A stretch of 40,045 nucleotides of DNA from UBA940 sp964464465 (GTDB lineage Bacteria > Bacteroidota > Bacteroidia > Bacteroidales > Rikenellaceae). Below, piece by piece: positions 16,298 through 23,882 of this stretch. The stretch lies in contig CAYXGF010000012.1 of the NCBI GenBank assembly GCA_964464465.1, forward strand, positions 1 to 40,045, read 5' to 3'. Below the pieces are notes generated by a model that saw nothing but the letters and a program-made list of their open reading frames with translations, was not told where the DNA came from and searched no databases. Within the stretch, counting starts at the first letter, position 1, and each line of letters starts with the position of its first letter. Position numbers and translations under genes: made by a program.

Positions 16298-16329
16298 TTG
16301 CATAGTATTAAATAATTGTGCTATATTTG
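16298..16329 (+). promoter_or_regulatory. Bacteroidetes-type promoter of the PspC-PadR operon
   Basis: TTG at 16298-16300 and TATATTTG at 16322-16329 are 21 bases apart, matching the -33/-7 pattern of the Bacteroidetes primary sigma factor. The start codon at 16361 is 31 bases downstream, giving a short leader. No clear operator palindrome for the PadR protein is visible beside it. Confidence 0.65.
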
Positions 16330-16360
16330 TAATGGATAATAACCCTTAAATAATAATACT

Positions 16361-16852
16361 ATGAAACAAACAGTTAATGTCAACATTGCATCCATGGCTT
16401 TTATTATGGATGAGGATGCTTATAATCTTTTGAAGAGATACCTCGAAGATATTGATTCGCGACTTGACAGTTCGGATGTCGACTCTTTGGAGGATATTGA
16501 GAGTCGTATTGCCGGAATATTCAATGAAAAGATAACGTCGCCGATTCAGGTCGTGAATATCGATATGGTCCGACGGGCAATAGCGCTTATCGGTAAACCG
16601 GAGGCGTTCGGAGCCAGGAATGCGAAATGCGATTATGACTATCAGTATGAGCCGAGAGGCAAAAGACTCTATCGGAGTGAGAATAATAAAATGATTGGCG
16701 GTGTGTGCAGCGGAATATCGGAATATTTCGTACTCGATGTAAGCGTTGTGCGTCTGGCTGCGATTCTGCTGTTCTTTTTCGGAGGTATGAGCCTGTGGGC
16801 CTACATAATGCTGTGGATAGTGATTCCAAAGCGTGCTAATTATGTTAAATGA
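16361..16852 (+). CDS. Small PspC-domain membrane protein
   Basis: PspC proteins are membrane partners of envelope stress responses; their role in Bacteroidota is not settled. The 163-residue protein has an N-terminal soluble region of about 85 residues (FIMDEDAYNLLKRYLEDI, DIESRIAGIFNEK, a VRRAIALIGKPEAFG helix). The C-terminal PspC domain at about 100-158 carries the typical RLYRSENNKMIGGVCSGISEYF motif and one or two hydrophobic segments. The N-terminal region resembles that of the larger PspC protein two genes on. It is the first gene of a four-gene operon. Confidence 0.85.
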   Translation: MKQTVNVNIASMAFIMDEDAYNLLKRYLEDIDSRLDSSDVDSLEDIESRIAGIFNEKITSPIQVVNIDMVRRAIALIGKPEAFGARNAKCDYDYQYEPRGKRLYRSENNKMIGGVCSGISEYFVLDVSVVRLAAILLFFFGGMSLWAYIMLWIVIPKRANYVK

Positions 16853-16862
16853 AAAAACGGAT

Positions 16863-17210
16863 ATGAATATAGATAACTCGAATAACATAGACAACGTAAA
16901 AGCTCAGATGCGCAAAGGGATTCTGGAATATTGCATTCTTGCGATATTGTCGCGGGAGGATTCCTATGCGCCGCGTATCATATCGGAATTGAAGAGCGCA
17001 GACATGATAGTTGTGGAGGGTACGTTGTATCCGTTGCTGGCGCGGCAAAAGAATCAGGGATTGCTGAACTATCGCTGGGAGGAATCCCCGCAGGGACCGC
17101 CGCGAAAATATTATATGATTACGGACAAGGGACGCGAAGTCCTGGCGGCGCTTGACAAAGCATGGGCGGAGATGGTGCGGCAGATAAGCGTTATAAGAAA
17201 TGGGGAATAA
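16863..17210 (+). CDS. PadR-family transcriptional regulator
   Basis: PadR proteins are winged-helix repressors that usually control a neighbouring operon. The start is uncertain: ATG 16863 (115 residues) is chosen, while ATG 16842 would overlap the preceding gene by 11 bases. The conserved core is MRKGILEYCILAILSR, followed by MIVVEGTLYPLLARQKNQGLL (recognition helix region) and QGPPRKYYMITDKG (wing). It lies inside the PspC operon, so it most likely regulates that operon. No effector-binding feature can be read; C-terminal helix length fits the short PadR-s1 group. Confidence 0.9.
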   Translation: MNIDNSNNIDNVKAQMRKGILEYCILAILSREDSYAPRIISELKSADMIVVEGTLYPLLARQKNQGLLNYRWEESPQGPPRKYYMITDKGREVLAALDKAWAEMVRQISVIRNGE

Positions 17211-17233
17211 ACGGTTGTATTACATGTGTGACT

Positions 17234-18436
17234 ATGAAAAAAATAAATAGAATAAGCATCGCGGGGTTGTCGTTTACTTTCAATCAGGATGCTTACGAGG
17301 CTTTATCCGCGTATCTGAATATTCTGCATGAGGCATATGACGGAAATCCTGACGGTAATGAGATTATAGCCGACATTGAGGCCCGTGTGGCGGATTTGAT
17401 TCTTAGCGAGCAGGTTTGTTCGAAGGTTGTCGACAAGGTGCTTATCAACAGAATAATTACTCAGCTCGGTATGCCTGAGAGCGATTCCGAAGACGGATTC
17501 AGGCCGAATCTGACGGATAATACGGCCGAATATCTTATGCCGCGGCGGTTGTACCGGCTTAAAGAGGGAGCCAAGGCCGGTGGCGTTTTCAGCGGAATGA
17601 GTTGGTTTTGGAATATAGATGTGGTGTGGCTAAGACTCGGATTTTTCGTGCCGATTATTCTGGCATTGCTGTGTCTGATATGCGGTGTCGATTATGGAAT
17701 GGGGCCTGTATTCGTTTTGGTAAGCGGAGTGGTGATATTGCTCTACATTCTGATGTGGTTCGTCATTCCTGTGGCGAAGACTCCGAGGCAGAAACTGGAA
17801 ATGCGAGGTGAACGTATAACAGCTTCATCAATTCGCCAGAACTTTCAGAGTACGGCCCAGTCGCCGTCCGCGCGCAAGGCTTCGTCAATTATGGCCGAGG
17901 TGTTGTATATTGTCGGGCGTATTGCTATATTCGTCTTTAAATTCCTTGGGGCGGCGTTCGGACTTGCGGCGTGTTTGGGAGGAGCTGCTGCAATTGCTTT
18001 GTCCATCAGTCTGTTCATAATGTTCGGGTGGTCGTATGTAAGTGTGGCGTTCGCTTTGATGGCGATGCTTGCCATAATTCCGCTGACGGTATTGTGTTAT
18101 GTATTGTTCAGTTTTGCATTCGATTGGAAAATCAACGGTAAAAGCATATTGGCGGCTGTATTCGCATGGTTTGTATTCCTGATTATGAGTATTTGCATAT
18201 CGGTTATGTGGGTTCCGAGAATAGCTCGTGATTTTAACTCGTTCGAAAACCGTTTGGAACAGTTGTTAGACGCCGATTCGGTTTACGAATTTATGGGTAT
18301 ATTGCAACAGAGCGCGCAAATAAACCTGAAATATGGAGCCGTGAAGACAACGAATATAACGGTCGTCGATTCGACAAAAAATCTGGATTTCCGGGTTATT
18401 GAGATTAATGATGCGGATAATGAAATGTCTAAGTGA
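17234..18436 (+). CDS. Large PspC-domain membrane protein
   Basis: The 400-residue protein starts at ATG 17234 (MKKINRISIAGLSFTF); a longer upstream frame would run into the PadR gene. Residues 1-85 form a soluble region like the N-terminus of the small PspC protein (NQDAYEALSAYLNIL, DIEARVADLIL). The PspC domain at about 100-185 begins RLYRLKEGAKAGGVFSGMSWFW. At least three more hydrophobic segments follow, near 210-315, and the C-terminus is soluble. It is likely an inner membrane protein that senses or transmits an envelope signal with its operon partners; that function is inferred. Confidence 0.82.
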   Translation: MKKINRISIAGLSFTFNQDAYEALSAYLNILHEAYDGNPDGNEIIADIEARVADLILSEQVCSKVVDKVLINRIITQLGMPESDSEDGFRPNLTDNTAEYLMPRRLYRLKEGAKAGGVFSGMSWFWNIDVVWLRLGFFVPIILALLCLICGVDYGMGPVFVLVSGVVILLYILMWFVIPVAKTPRQKLEMRGERITASSIRQNFQSTAQSPSARKASSIMAEVLYIVGRIAIFVFKFLGAAFGLAACLGGAAAIALSISLFIMFGWSYVSVAFALMAMLAIIPLTVLCYVLFSFAFDWKINGKSILAAVFAWFVFLIMSICISVMWVPRIARDFNSFENRLEQLLDADSVYEFMGILQQSAQINLKYGAVKTTNITVVDSTKNLDFRVIEINDADNEMSK

Positions 18437-18471
18437 TATAACTATTGTAAAACACTTTAAATAATGCTATT

Positions 18472-19329
18472 ATGGAAAAGGTTATTTCTCTGCTGTTTTT
18501 GTTGATGTGGGTCTGTTTCCCGTCGTCTGGGGCGGATAAGAAGGGTGATATGCTTACAGGAAGCGGGCGTATCGTTACGGAGACCCGCGATTCGAGAACC
18601 TTTAATTCTATTAAGATTTCCGGAGCTGTGCGTAGTGTCTGCATGACGGATGACACCGATGGAAAAATAGTAATCCGGGCCGATGATAATGTAATGCCTT
18701 ATGTGAAAACAATATTCGATGGATATGAACTGATTGTAAGGATTGATGCTCCGTATAGCTCTTTAAATGAAGTGTCGGTTGATGTGGATGTTCCATATTC
18801 TAAGAGTTTGAGGAGTTTGGACGTGAGTGGATGTGCGCGGATGGCGACAGCGCTTCCGATAGAGTCATATGAATTGGATATAGATTTGTCAGGTGCTGCC
18901 GGGGTCTCGCTTGCCGAGGTGAAAGTTTCGAAATTCGAGTGTGATTTGTCCGCGGCTTCGGAGCTTAAAGTTTCTGCACTGAATGCCCGGGAGTGCTGCG
19001 CCGATTTGTCAGGGGCATCGCATGCAGTATTGTCTCGTCTCAATTCCAAGAAATGCGAAATCGAGATGTCCGGCGCCTCCAACATTGACGCTGCCGGAGT
19101 GTGCGAGTTCTGTGATTTGGAGGCGAGCGGAGCTTCGAAGTTCAATGCCTCCGGATTCAAAGTACGTAACTATAAAGTCGATGTGTCGGGCAGTTCCGAT
19201 GTGAGTGTGAAATGTACCGAAGCAATATCCGGCAATGTGTCCGGTGTCTCGCAGTTGCAGTGTGCCGGAAATCCGCAACATAGGGGCGTATCTTTTTCAC
19301 GCACTGCAAAAATAAGCTACGGAAAGTAA
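18472..19329 (+). CDS. Secreted GIN-domain (DUF2807) repeat protein
   Basis: The 285-residue protein has a signal peptide (MEKVISLLFLLMWVCFPSSG) and a GIN-type (putative autotransporter adhesin head, DUF2807) body. Residues 30-125 carry the FNSIKISGAVRSVCM and YELIVRIDAPYSSL strands. From about 140 to 255 there are imperfect repeats of roughly 20 residues centred on DLSGAA, DLSAAS, DLSGAS, EMSGAS, EASGAS and DVSGSS, as expected for a beta-helix. It is expected in the periplasm or outer membrane. Several cysteines lie within the repeats. It ends the PspC-PadR operon, a partnership seen in other Bacteroidota. Confidence 0.85.
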   Translation: MEKVISLLFLLMWVCFPSSGADKKGDMLTGSGRIVTETRDSRTFNSIKISGAVRSVCMTDDTDGKIVIRADDNVMPYVKTIFDGYELIVRIDAPYSSLNEVSVDVDVPYSKSLRSLDVSGCARMATALPIESYELDIDLSGAAGVSLAEVKVSKFECDLSAASELKVSALNARECCADLSGASHAVLSRLNSKKCEIEMSGASNIDAAGVCEFCDLEASGASKFNASGFKVRNYKVDVSGSSDVSVKCTEAISGNVSGVSQLQCAGNPQHRGVSFSRTAKISYGK

Positions 19330-19350
19330 TTTCCCTAAGACGAAATTGGT

Positions 19351-19380
19351 CAAGGTGCGGCTGATTGCCGCACCTTGTTA
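19351..19380. terminator. Bidirectional terminator between the GIN gene and nfo
   Basis: A perfect 11-base-pair stem (CAAGGTGCGGC at 19351-19361 with GCCGCACCTTG at 19367-19377) has a five-base loop. It lies between two convergent genes, 21 bases after the GIN gene stop and 6 bases beyond the nfo stop. The flanking T-runs are weak on both strands, so it may be a two-way terminator of moderate strength. Confidence 0.75.
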
Positions 19381-19383
19381 TGT

Positions 19384-20226
19384 TTATCGGGCCAGACTTT
19401 TAAGCTGGGCTATCTCTTCCGGCCATAAATTTTCATCTGGCGTTTCGAGAATCAACGGTATGTCGTCGAAACGGTTGTCGTGCATGATGAATTCGAAACA
19501 TTCGCGTCCGATTTGGCCTGCACCGATACTCTGGTGTCGGTCAACCTTGCTTCCGCAATCTTTCATTGCGTCATTAAGGTGCATGCCTTTAAGGTATTTG
19601 AACCCTATTATCTCGTCGAACAGTTTAAATGTGGCCTCGCAATCCTGCGCCGTTCTTAAATCGTATCCTGCGGCGAATGCGTGGCAGGTATCGATACAGA
19701 CCCCTACTCTGGCTTTGTCTTCGACCTTGTCGATTATGTATGCGATTTGTGAGAAATCGAATCCCATGTTGGAACCTTGGCCTGCCGTGTTTTCGATTAC
19801 GGCCGTCACTCCGTGTGTTCTGTCGAGCGCGATGTTTATCGACTCTGCGATTCGGTCCAGGCACCTGGTCTCGGAGATTTTTTTTAGGTGGCTGCCTGGA
19901 TGAAAGTTCAACAGGCTGAGCCCCAGCTGTTCGCAGCGCGTCATCTCATCGAGAAATGAAGCTCGTGATTTTTCAAGTCCTTCATTTTCCGGATGGCCGA
20001 GGTTTATAAGATAGCTGTCATGCGGTAATATCTGCCGTGGCGAGAAACCGCATATTTCGCAGTTGCGGGCAAATGACTCGATTGAGTCTTGTGTCAGCGG
20101 CGAGGCGTGCCATTGTCTTTGATTTTTAGTAAACAATGCGAATGCTGTCGCACCTATGGCGCGTGCGTTCAGTGGCGCGTTTTCCACCCCACCCGATGCA
20201 CTTACGTGCGCTCCTATGAATTTCAT
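19384..20226 (-). CDS. nfo: Endonuclease IV (AP endonuclease)
   Basis: Endonuclease IV cuts DNA 5' of abasic sites and is a key base-excision repair enzyme with a trinuclear zinc centre. The 280-residue length matches E. coli Nfo. The zinc-ligand motifs are visible in order: FIGAHVSASGG near the start, LPHDSYLINLGHP, LNFHPGSH, VIENTAGQGSNMG, VCIDTCHAFAAGYDL, MHLNDAMKDCGSKVDRHQSIG, and LILETP. It is divergent from the DUF3078 gene and convergent with the GIN gene, so it is probably monocistronic. Confidence 0.97.
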   Translation of the reverse strand: MKFIGAHVSASGGVENAPLNARAIGATAFALFTKNQRQWHASPLTQDSIESFARNCEICGFSPRQILPHDSYLINLGHPENEGLEKSRASFLDEMTRCEQLGLSLLNFHPGSHLKKISETRCLDRIAESINIALDRTHGVTAVIENTAGQGSNMGFDFSQIAYIIDKVEDKARVGVCIDTCHAFAAGYDLRTAQDCEATFKLFDEIIGFKYLKGMHLNDAMKDCGSKVDRHQSIGAGQIGRECFEFIMHDNRFDDIPLILETPDENLWPEEIAQLKSLAR

Positions 20227-20292
20227 GTTGCGATGTCTGTTGTGTTATGTTGCAAATATCAAAAATCTTTCAGAGAGTTCCTATTTTTTTCA

Positions 20293-20300
20293 TATATTTG
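20293..20300 (+). promoter_or_regulatory. Promoter -7 element of the DUF3078 gene
   Basis: TATATTTG at 20293-20300 fits the Bacteroidetes -7 consensus and lies 35 bases before the chosen ATG at 20336. A TTTC at 20268-20271 sits 21 bases upstream at the -33 position, one base off TTTG. The element also supports the choice of the downstream ATG rather than the longer upstream frame. Confidence 0.6.
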
Positions 20301-20335
20301 TAGCGGTGTTATACCCAGAAAAAACCGACAGTATT

Positions 20336-21445
20336 ATGAGAATTATCAAGTTCGTTTTGGTTTCAGTGATGTCGCTGCTGCTTTTCGATGTCTCTTTTGC
20401 ACAATTTTCGCTACCTGTTTCGGATGGCGTCGAGGCATTGCAGGGAGTCGATTCCATCAGAGGAACAAAATTGTATCAGAACTATTTTAGCAGAGCGCGT
20501 TACCGTACTGAACGCAAAGCATTGGTTAAACAACGCAACAGTTTGGAAATAGGAGCTTCCGTTACAGGAAACATGACCCGTTTCAACGAACATTGGAAGG
20601 CGGGCGGTGATAATACTGTCAATGTTTTTGGTTCTGTGTGGTGTTATCATACATTTAAGAAGAACCGTTTTACATTGGTGACCAAGCTTAATATGAAATA
20701 TGGTCAGAATTTCATAAAGGAAGAGGATGTGCGGTGGTTTAAGAACCAGGATGAATTCAAAATAGAGACGAGTGCGGCATGGGCTATCGGAACAGAAGGA
20801 TGGCGGAAAAACTGGTCGTATAACGTCGGTGCGTGGTTCCGCAGCCAGTTCGATGAGGGTTATAAATCAAGAGCGACACAGAAAGCCGGTACATTGTTGA
20901 GTGACTTCCTTTCTCCAGGATATTTCAATATTTCTGTCGGTATGAAATACACGAGTCCGGACAAAAGGGTTCCGTTTATTGTTTCTCTCTCTCCGGTTGC
21001 CGGAGACGTGACTATTGTCAAAAACGAGGAATTGCGTAAATCGTACGGAATGAAAGAGAAGCATCCTTTGGCTACCGGAGATGCAATGCCTGTTTACTAC
21101 TCTTCCAAGTTTTCGGGCGGTTCTTCGGCGCAAATTGATTTCGATAGAACGTTTTATGCGAACAGTAGAAAAGAAGGCGGGAAGAACAAGAAAGAGATAT
21201 TTCGTTACAGAACCACGGTTTTTGCATTTTATGGATGGATGACCAATCTTAGTGAGAAGCGGGCTTCGGACTATACGGAGCTGATGCCGACTGTGAGATG
21301 GGATAATACGATAGATGTCAAAGCGACTAAGTTTATGACAATGCAGTTTACATATCAAATGTTCTACGACAAGGTGCAAATCGATAAACTTCAAATGAAA
21401 TATTATGTAAGTGTCGGTCTGAGCTATACGTTCAAGAATAAGTAG
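20336..21445 (+). CDS. DUF3078 family outer-membrane protein
   Basis: This is a 369-residue exported protein with signal peptide MRIIKFVLVSVMSLLLFDVSFAQ. The frame is open further upstream, but the promoter and signal peptide place the start at 20336. The mature part has alternating aromatic and polar strands, for example WKAGGDNTVNVFGSVWCYHTF, NWSYNVGAWFRSQF and YFNISVGMKYT, and ends in YYVSVGLSYTFKNK. The last stretch, with a near-terminal Phe, is typical of outer-membrane beta barrels. The family is widespread in Bacteroidota, with no defined function. It is followed 19 bases later by the S41 protease gene, so they may be co-transcribed. Confidence 0.8.
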   Translation: MRIIKFVLVSVMSLLLFDVSFAQFSLPVSDGVEALQGVDSIRGTKLYQNYFSRARYRTERKALVKQRNSLEIGASVTGNMTRFNEHWKAGGDNTVNVFGSVWCYHTFKKNRFTLVTKLNMKYGQNFIKEEDVRWFKNQDEFKIETSAAWAIGTEGWRKNWSYNVGAWFRSQFDEGYKSRATQKAGTLLSDFLSPGYFNISVGMKYTSPDKRVPFIVSLSPVAGDVTIVKNEELRKSYGMKEKHPLATGDAMPVYYSSKFSGGSSAQIDFDRTFYANSRKEGGKNKKEIFRYRTTVFAFYGWMTNLSEKRASDYTELMPTVRWDNTIDVKATKFMTMQFTYQMFYDKVQIDKLQMKYYVSVGLSYTFKNK

Positions 21446-21464
21446 AAATAAAAGGCATAGTGCG

Positions 21465-23105
21465 GTGTATAAGAATTCATTGCGTAGCGTATTGACTCCG
21501 TTTCTTGTAGGTCTCGGTGTGGTCGTCGGTATTTTGCTTGGCATGCGTATCGCGCGCGTGCAACGCGATGACGACAGAGGAACCTTGCATATTGCTTCGT
21601 CCGCGCAGAATAAGATTTCTTACACGTTGTCGCTTATAGAGAATCTGTATGTCGATAAAGTCGATATGGATTCTATTTCGGACAGAGCAATCGTTGCGCT
21701 GCTTGAAGAACTCGACCCCCACTCTGTATATATCTCGGCTGACGATATGCCTGCGGCCAACGAATCTCTGGAAGGAGAGTTCGATGGAATTGGAGTGATG
21801 TTTAATATGTTGACGGATACCGTAGTGGTACTCAATGTGATACCTCGTGGGCCGAGTGATAAGTCCGGAGTGTTGAACGGCGACCGTATAATTATGATTG
21901 ACGATTCTGTTGTTGCGGGGCGGAAAATATCGCAGGATAAAATCGTAAAGATGTTGCGGGGGCCGCGGGATACGAAGGTGAAGTTGTCGTTGGAGCGCAG
22001 CGGCGTGTCGGAACTTGTGCCCGTTGTGGTCACCAGAGGTGCGATTCCGTTGAAAAGCATCGATGCTGCGTTTATGATAACGCCTGATATTGCTTTCGTG
22101 AAATTGTCCGCTTTTGCAAAGAGTTCTTTCCAGGAACTTTCTCAGGCATTGGGTACACTGAAAGCTCAGGGAATGAAGGCCTTGATATTCGATTTGCGTG
22201 GAAATTCCGGCGGATTTCTCGACCAGGCTATCGCCATTGCGAACATGTTTTTGCCCAAAGGTGAACTGATTGTTTATACGGAAGACCGTAATGGTAATAA
22301 AATCAAAGAATACAGTAATGGAAGCGGCGGTTTTGAGCGAGAGGATTTGGTGATACTTATCGACGAGGGCAGTGCCTCATCGAGCGAGATTCTGGCCGGG
22401 GCTGTTCAGGATAATGACCGCGGAACCGTTATCGGGCGCAGGTCTTTCGGAAAGGGCCTGGTGCAGCGCCAGATTTCTTATCCGGACGGTTCTGCCCTAA
22501 GGCTCACCATTGCACGCTATTATACACCGACTGGCCGTTCTATTCAGAAGCCTTATACGGGCGGAGCGGGCGATTACCATCTCGATATAGTAAATCGGTA
22601 TTATCATAATGAAATGTTTTCCCGGGACAGCATTCATTTCGACGATGCGTTGAAGTTCACCACGCCGAAAGGAAAAATTGTCTACGGAGGTGGTGGTATC
22701 ATGCCGGATATCTTCATTCCTATCGACACGACGGATATAACTCCGTATTTCAAGGAGGTGGTAGGACGCAATATATTGTATAAATATACTTTGGAATACA
22801 CCGACCGACATCGCAGCCGGATGAATGAAATATCGTCAGTGGCAGATTTGAAAGCTTTCCTGGATTCGGATTCTCGCCTTATGGATGACTTTATAGGCTA
22901 TGCTCAGCGTAATGGCGTAGAGCCGGAATGGCGGCAGATAGAGCGGTCGAGAAAGCTGATAGAAGCTCAACTAAGAGCTTATATAGCGCGTAATACCTTA
23001 TTGGATTACACTGGATTCTATGCGAATATATATGTGATAGATGATGCGGTGCTAAAAGCAATTGAGGTTCTTGAAATCAATAAAAAGAAGAAGTCGCTCG
23101 AATGA
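21465..23105 (+). CDS. S41 family carboxy-terminal processing protease
   Basis: C-terminal processing peptidases trim or degrade periplasmic proteins. The 546-residue protein starts at a GTG (21465); no closer ATG fits. Residues 9-30 form a membrane anchor. A PDZ domain spans about 95-185 (EGEFDGIGVMFNM, NGDRIIMIDDSVV). The protease domain carries DLRGNSGGFLDQA, the catalytic Ser in GSASSSEILAGA (probably S305) and Lys330 in SFGKGLVQ, with the usual 25-residue spacing. The C-terminal 150 residues are family-typical. The stop overlaps the next start by ATGA, indicating coupling. Confidence 0.93.
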   Translation: MYKNSLRSVLTPFLVGLGVVVGILLGMRIARVQRDDDRGTLHIASSAQNKISYTLSLIENLYVDKVDMDSISDRAIVALLEELDPHSVYISADDMPAANESLEGEFDGIGVMFNMLTDTVVVLNVIPRGPSDKSGVLNGDRIIMIDDSVVAGRKISQDKIVKMLRGPRDTKVKLSLERSGVSELVPVVVTRGAIPLKSIDAAFMITPDIAFVKLSAFAKSSFQELSQALGTLKAQGMKALIFDLRGNSGGFLDQAIAIANMFLPKGELIVYTEDRNGNKIKEYSNGSGGFEREDLVILIDEGSASSSEILAGAVQDNDRGTVIGRRSFGKGLVQRQISYPDGSALRLTIARYYTPTGRSIQKPYTGGAGDYHLDIVNRYYHNEMFSRDSIHFDDALKFTTPKGKIVYGGGGIMPDIFIPIDTTDITPYFKEVVGRNILYKYTLEYTDRHRSRMNEISSVADLKAFLDSDSRLMDDFIGYAQRNGVEPEWRQIERSRKLIEAQLRAYIARNTLLDYTGFYANIYVIDDAVLKAIEVLEINKKKKSLE

Positions 23106-23290
23106 TTAAGAGGGTGTTTGGCATAGTTTCAGCCGTCGTGATTCTAATTGTTGTAGTTATGGTGTCGATGACTGCACCTAAAAGTTTGTGTTTCAAAAAT
23201 CGTGAATTTAATTATGTCGATGCTGTCGATTCGCTGTCCGATACATTGTTGTTGGAGCAGCAGCCGGATACACTCCGTACGGCAGAGTAA
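23102..23290 (+). CDS. Small single-pass membrane protein coupled to the S41 protease
   Basis: I do not recognise this 62-residue protein. It starts four bases inside the protease gene's end (ATGA overlap). Residues 4-25 form one hydrophobic segment (VFGIVSAVVILIVVVMVSM). The remaining 37 residues are acidic and Ser/Asp rich and probably lie in the periplasm. The overlap suggests it is translated with the protease and might be an adaptor or substrate; this is only inference. Alternatively it is a spurious frame, but the clean membrane segment argues against that. Confidence 0.65.
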   Translation: MIKRVFGIVSAVVILIVVVMVSMTAPKSLCFKNREFNYVDAVDSLSDTLLLEQQPDTLRTAE

Positions 23291-23371
23291 AATTCATTAG
23301 GAATATGTCTCGGCAGAGAAGACGGAAGTTCACTGCTAAGAGTCGCGGTTCGGGGTGAGATTGTCGTTTGT

Positions 23372-23740
23372 TTATTTCTTGAAGATGAAATATACTGACA
23401 GTATCAGGAATACGAATCCTATCAGGTGATTGATTTTGAATGTGCCCGTCTTGAATATGAAGAGGGAAATCAAGGTGAATACCACTAAGGTTATAGCTTC
23501 CTGAATAATTTTCAGCTGCATCAGTGAGAACGGTCCCCCGTTTTCTTCAAAGCCGATTCTGTTGGCCGGAATCATGACGCAGTATTCCAATAGGGCGATG
23601 CCCCAGCTGACAAGGATTACGGCCCACAATCCGGTGCTCTCGATTTGTTGAAGGGCTTTTATTTTGAGATGGCCGTACCATGCGAATGTCATGAACACGT
23701 TGGAGGCTATCAGCAGCAATATTGTTATCAGGCTTTTCAT
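23372..23740 (-). CDS. DUF486 family small membrane protein
   Basis: The 122-residue protein has four hydrophobic segments (about 4-20, 38-58, 72-95, 103-121) and the family hallmarks NVFMTFAWYGHLK near residue 15 and EYCVMIPANRIG in the middle, with FSLMQLKIIQEAITL after it. DUF486 proteins are related to the drug/metabolite transporter superfamily; the substrate is not known. It is divergent from rnr and convergent with the small protein at 23102. Confidence 0.9.
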   Translation of the reverse strand: MKSLITILLLIASNVFMTFAWYGHLKIKALQQIESTGLWAVILVSWGIALLEYCVMIPANRIGFEENGGPFSLMQLKIIQEAITLVVFTLISLFIFKTGTFKINHLIGFVFLILSVYFIFKK

Positions 23741-23769
23741 GTCGGGGTTTGTTTGGGTTAAGATTTCTG

Positions 23770-23777
23770 CAAAATTA
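23770..23777 (-). promoter_or_regulatory. Possible -7 element of the DUF486 gene
   Basis: The minus strand reads TAATTTTG at these positions, matching TAnnTTTG, 30 bases upstream of the DUF486 start codon. I see no good TTTG at the expected -33 position, so confidence is modest. Confidence 0.4.
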
Positions 23778-23799
23778 CATATTATTTTTAAGCCGCATG

Positions 23800-23830
23800 C
23801 GTCTGTGGACGAAAAAACTGTCGACAGACG
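23800..23830. repeat. Imperfect inverted repeat between the DUF486 gene and rnr
   Basis: CGTCTGTGGAC at 23800-23810 and GTCGACAGACG at 23820-23830 are inverse of each other at 10 of 11 positions around a nine-base A-rich spacer. The element sits between divergent genes, 25 bases upstream of the rnr -7 sequence. It might be a regulator site or a chance symmetry. Confidence 0.5.
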
Positions 23831-23854
23831 ATGTATCCCGTTTTATTTTTTGTG

Positions 23855-23862
23855 TACCTTTG
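23855..23862 (+). promoter_or_regulatory. Promoter -7 element of rnr
   Basis: TACCTTTG at 23855-23862 matches TAnnTTTG and lies 20 bases before the chosen rnr start at 23883. The -33 region shows no clear TTTG. It supports the start at 23883 over a longer open frame that reaches back to 23664. Confidence 0.55.
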
Positions 23863-23882
23863 TAATCGTAATTATTGATAAG

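Noticed and set aside
20156..20335. 60-codon upstream extension of the DUF3078 frame
   Set aside because: It overlaps nfo on the other strand and the promoter -7 element; the downstream ATG gives a clean signal peptide.
23664..23882. 73-codon upstream extension of the rnr frame
   Set aside because: It runs through the divergent DUF486 gene and the promoter region; RNase R normally begins near the chosen ATG.
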